Assembly (NCBI RefSeq): GCF_910592395.1
Contig: NC_088318.1
Location: 16,308,349-16,368,348, forward strand
Reading direction: 5' to 3'
DNA length: 60,000 bases
Origin: Lineus longissimus
Taxonomy: Eukaryota > Nemertea > Pilidiophora > Heteronemertea > Lineidae
Below the pieces are notes generated by a model. The model was given only the letters and a program-made list of their open reading frames with translations, searched no databases and had not been told where the DNA came from. This document shows, one piece after another, positions 59,774 to 60,000 of the stretch. Numbering within the stretch: the first letter of the stretch is position 1; the number at the start of each line of letters is the position of its first letter. Both the position numbers and the translations under genes were made by a program.

Positions 59774-60000
59774 CTTTAGAGGAGATCAAACACATTGACG
59801 GATATCCTAATCAGGTCCCTTTAGAAATAACTTCATAGCTCCAGGGGAACATGATCAAGGAGATCGATACAAGTAAGTTAAGTCGTACACATAAGGTAAA
59901 AACGCCGCTTTTAATGGAATATTGGTACTCTTGATGATCAATGAAGAACTCCCTGGCGGCAGACATCAGAAAACATCATACCAGACAACGTCAATGGCCA
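59774..60000. other. Window edge, no secure gene
   Basis: A near-consensus plus-strand donor (ATACAA|GTAAGT) at 59870 follows an acceptor-like CTTCATAG by 34 bp. Too short to call. Confidence 0.3.

Overview
The window looks like nuclear DNA of a marine invertebrate, most likely a lophotrochozoan (mollusc or brachiopod type). It is AT-rich, lacks operons, has short exons in long noncoding stretches, is crowded with non-autonomous mobile elements and minisatellites, and uses the word TACATGTA often. Families of elements with ~300-bp internal repeats, a GACGAC microsatellite and a GGTGAGC end are typical of mollusc genomes. This assignment is inference; no gene here names the species.

Most of the 60 kb is noncoding. 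The best gene evidence is on the minus strand at 9.5-12.5 kb: a PAN/Apple-type cysteine exon followed by two long, mutually paralogous terminal exons (341 and 338 codons). Both start at a splice acceptor in phase 0 and both end in a stop. They could be alternative last exons of one secreted or surface protein, or a tandem gene pair. I do not recognise the ~340-residue module. A decayed relative may lie at 39.0-39.7 kb, and more doubtfully at 41.1-41.4 kb, also on the minus strand.

At the right end, four short minus-strand exon candidates (59.7, 57.4, 52.2 and 51.4 kb) have matching phases where these can be checked and read as helical protein. They may belong to one unrecognised multi-exon gene that ends at 51335. 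A probable first exon lies at 33.7-33.8 kb (-). Other open frames are weaker.

The repeat landscape, left to right: a 1581-bp TIR element with TA target duplication and CACTG-rich ends (3.4-5.0 kb); a tRNA-like sequence (8.7 kb); two abutting arrays of ~300-bp units carrying nuclear-receptor-type half-sites (18.2-20.5 kb) with a third copy at 43.9-45.0 kb; a 161-bp MITE (21.0 kb); a ~41-bp satellite (26.7-27.4 kb); a 30-bp minisatellite open in several frames on both strands (29.4-30.1 kb); a nearly identical 156-bp pair (30.4 and 32.8 kb); a 64-bp minisatellite (42.2-42.9 kb); a degenerate ~185-bp module in four copies (47.8-49.4 kb); and 57-bp and 63-bp minisatellites (54.0 and 56.6 kb). No rRNA, intact tRNA, CRISPR array or bacterial feature was seen.
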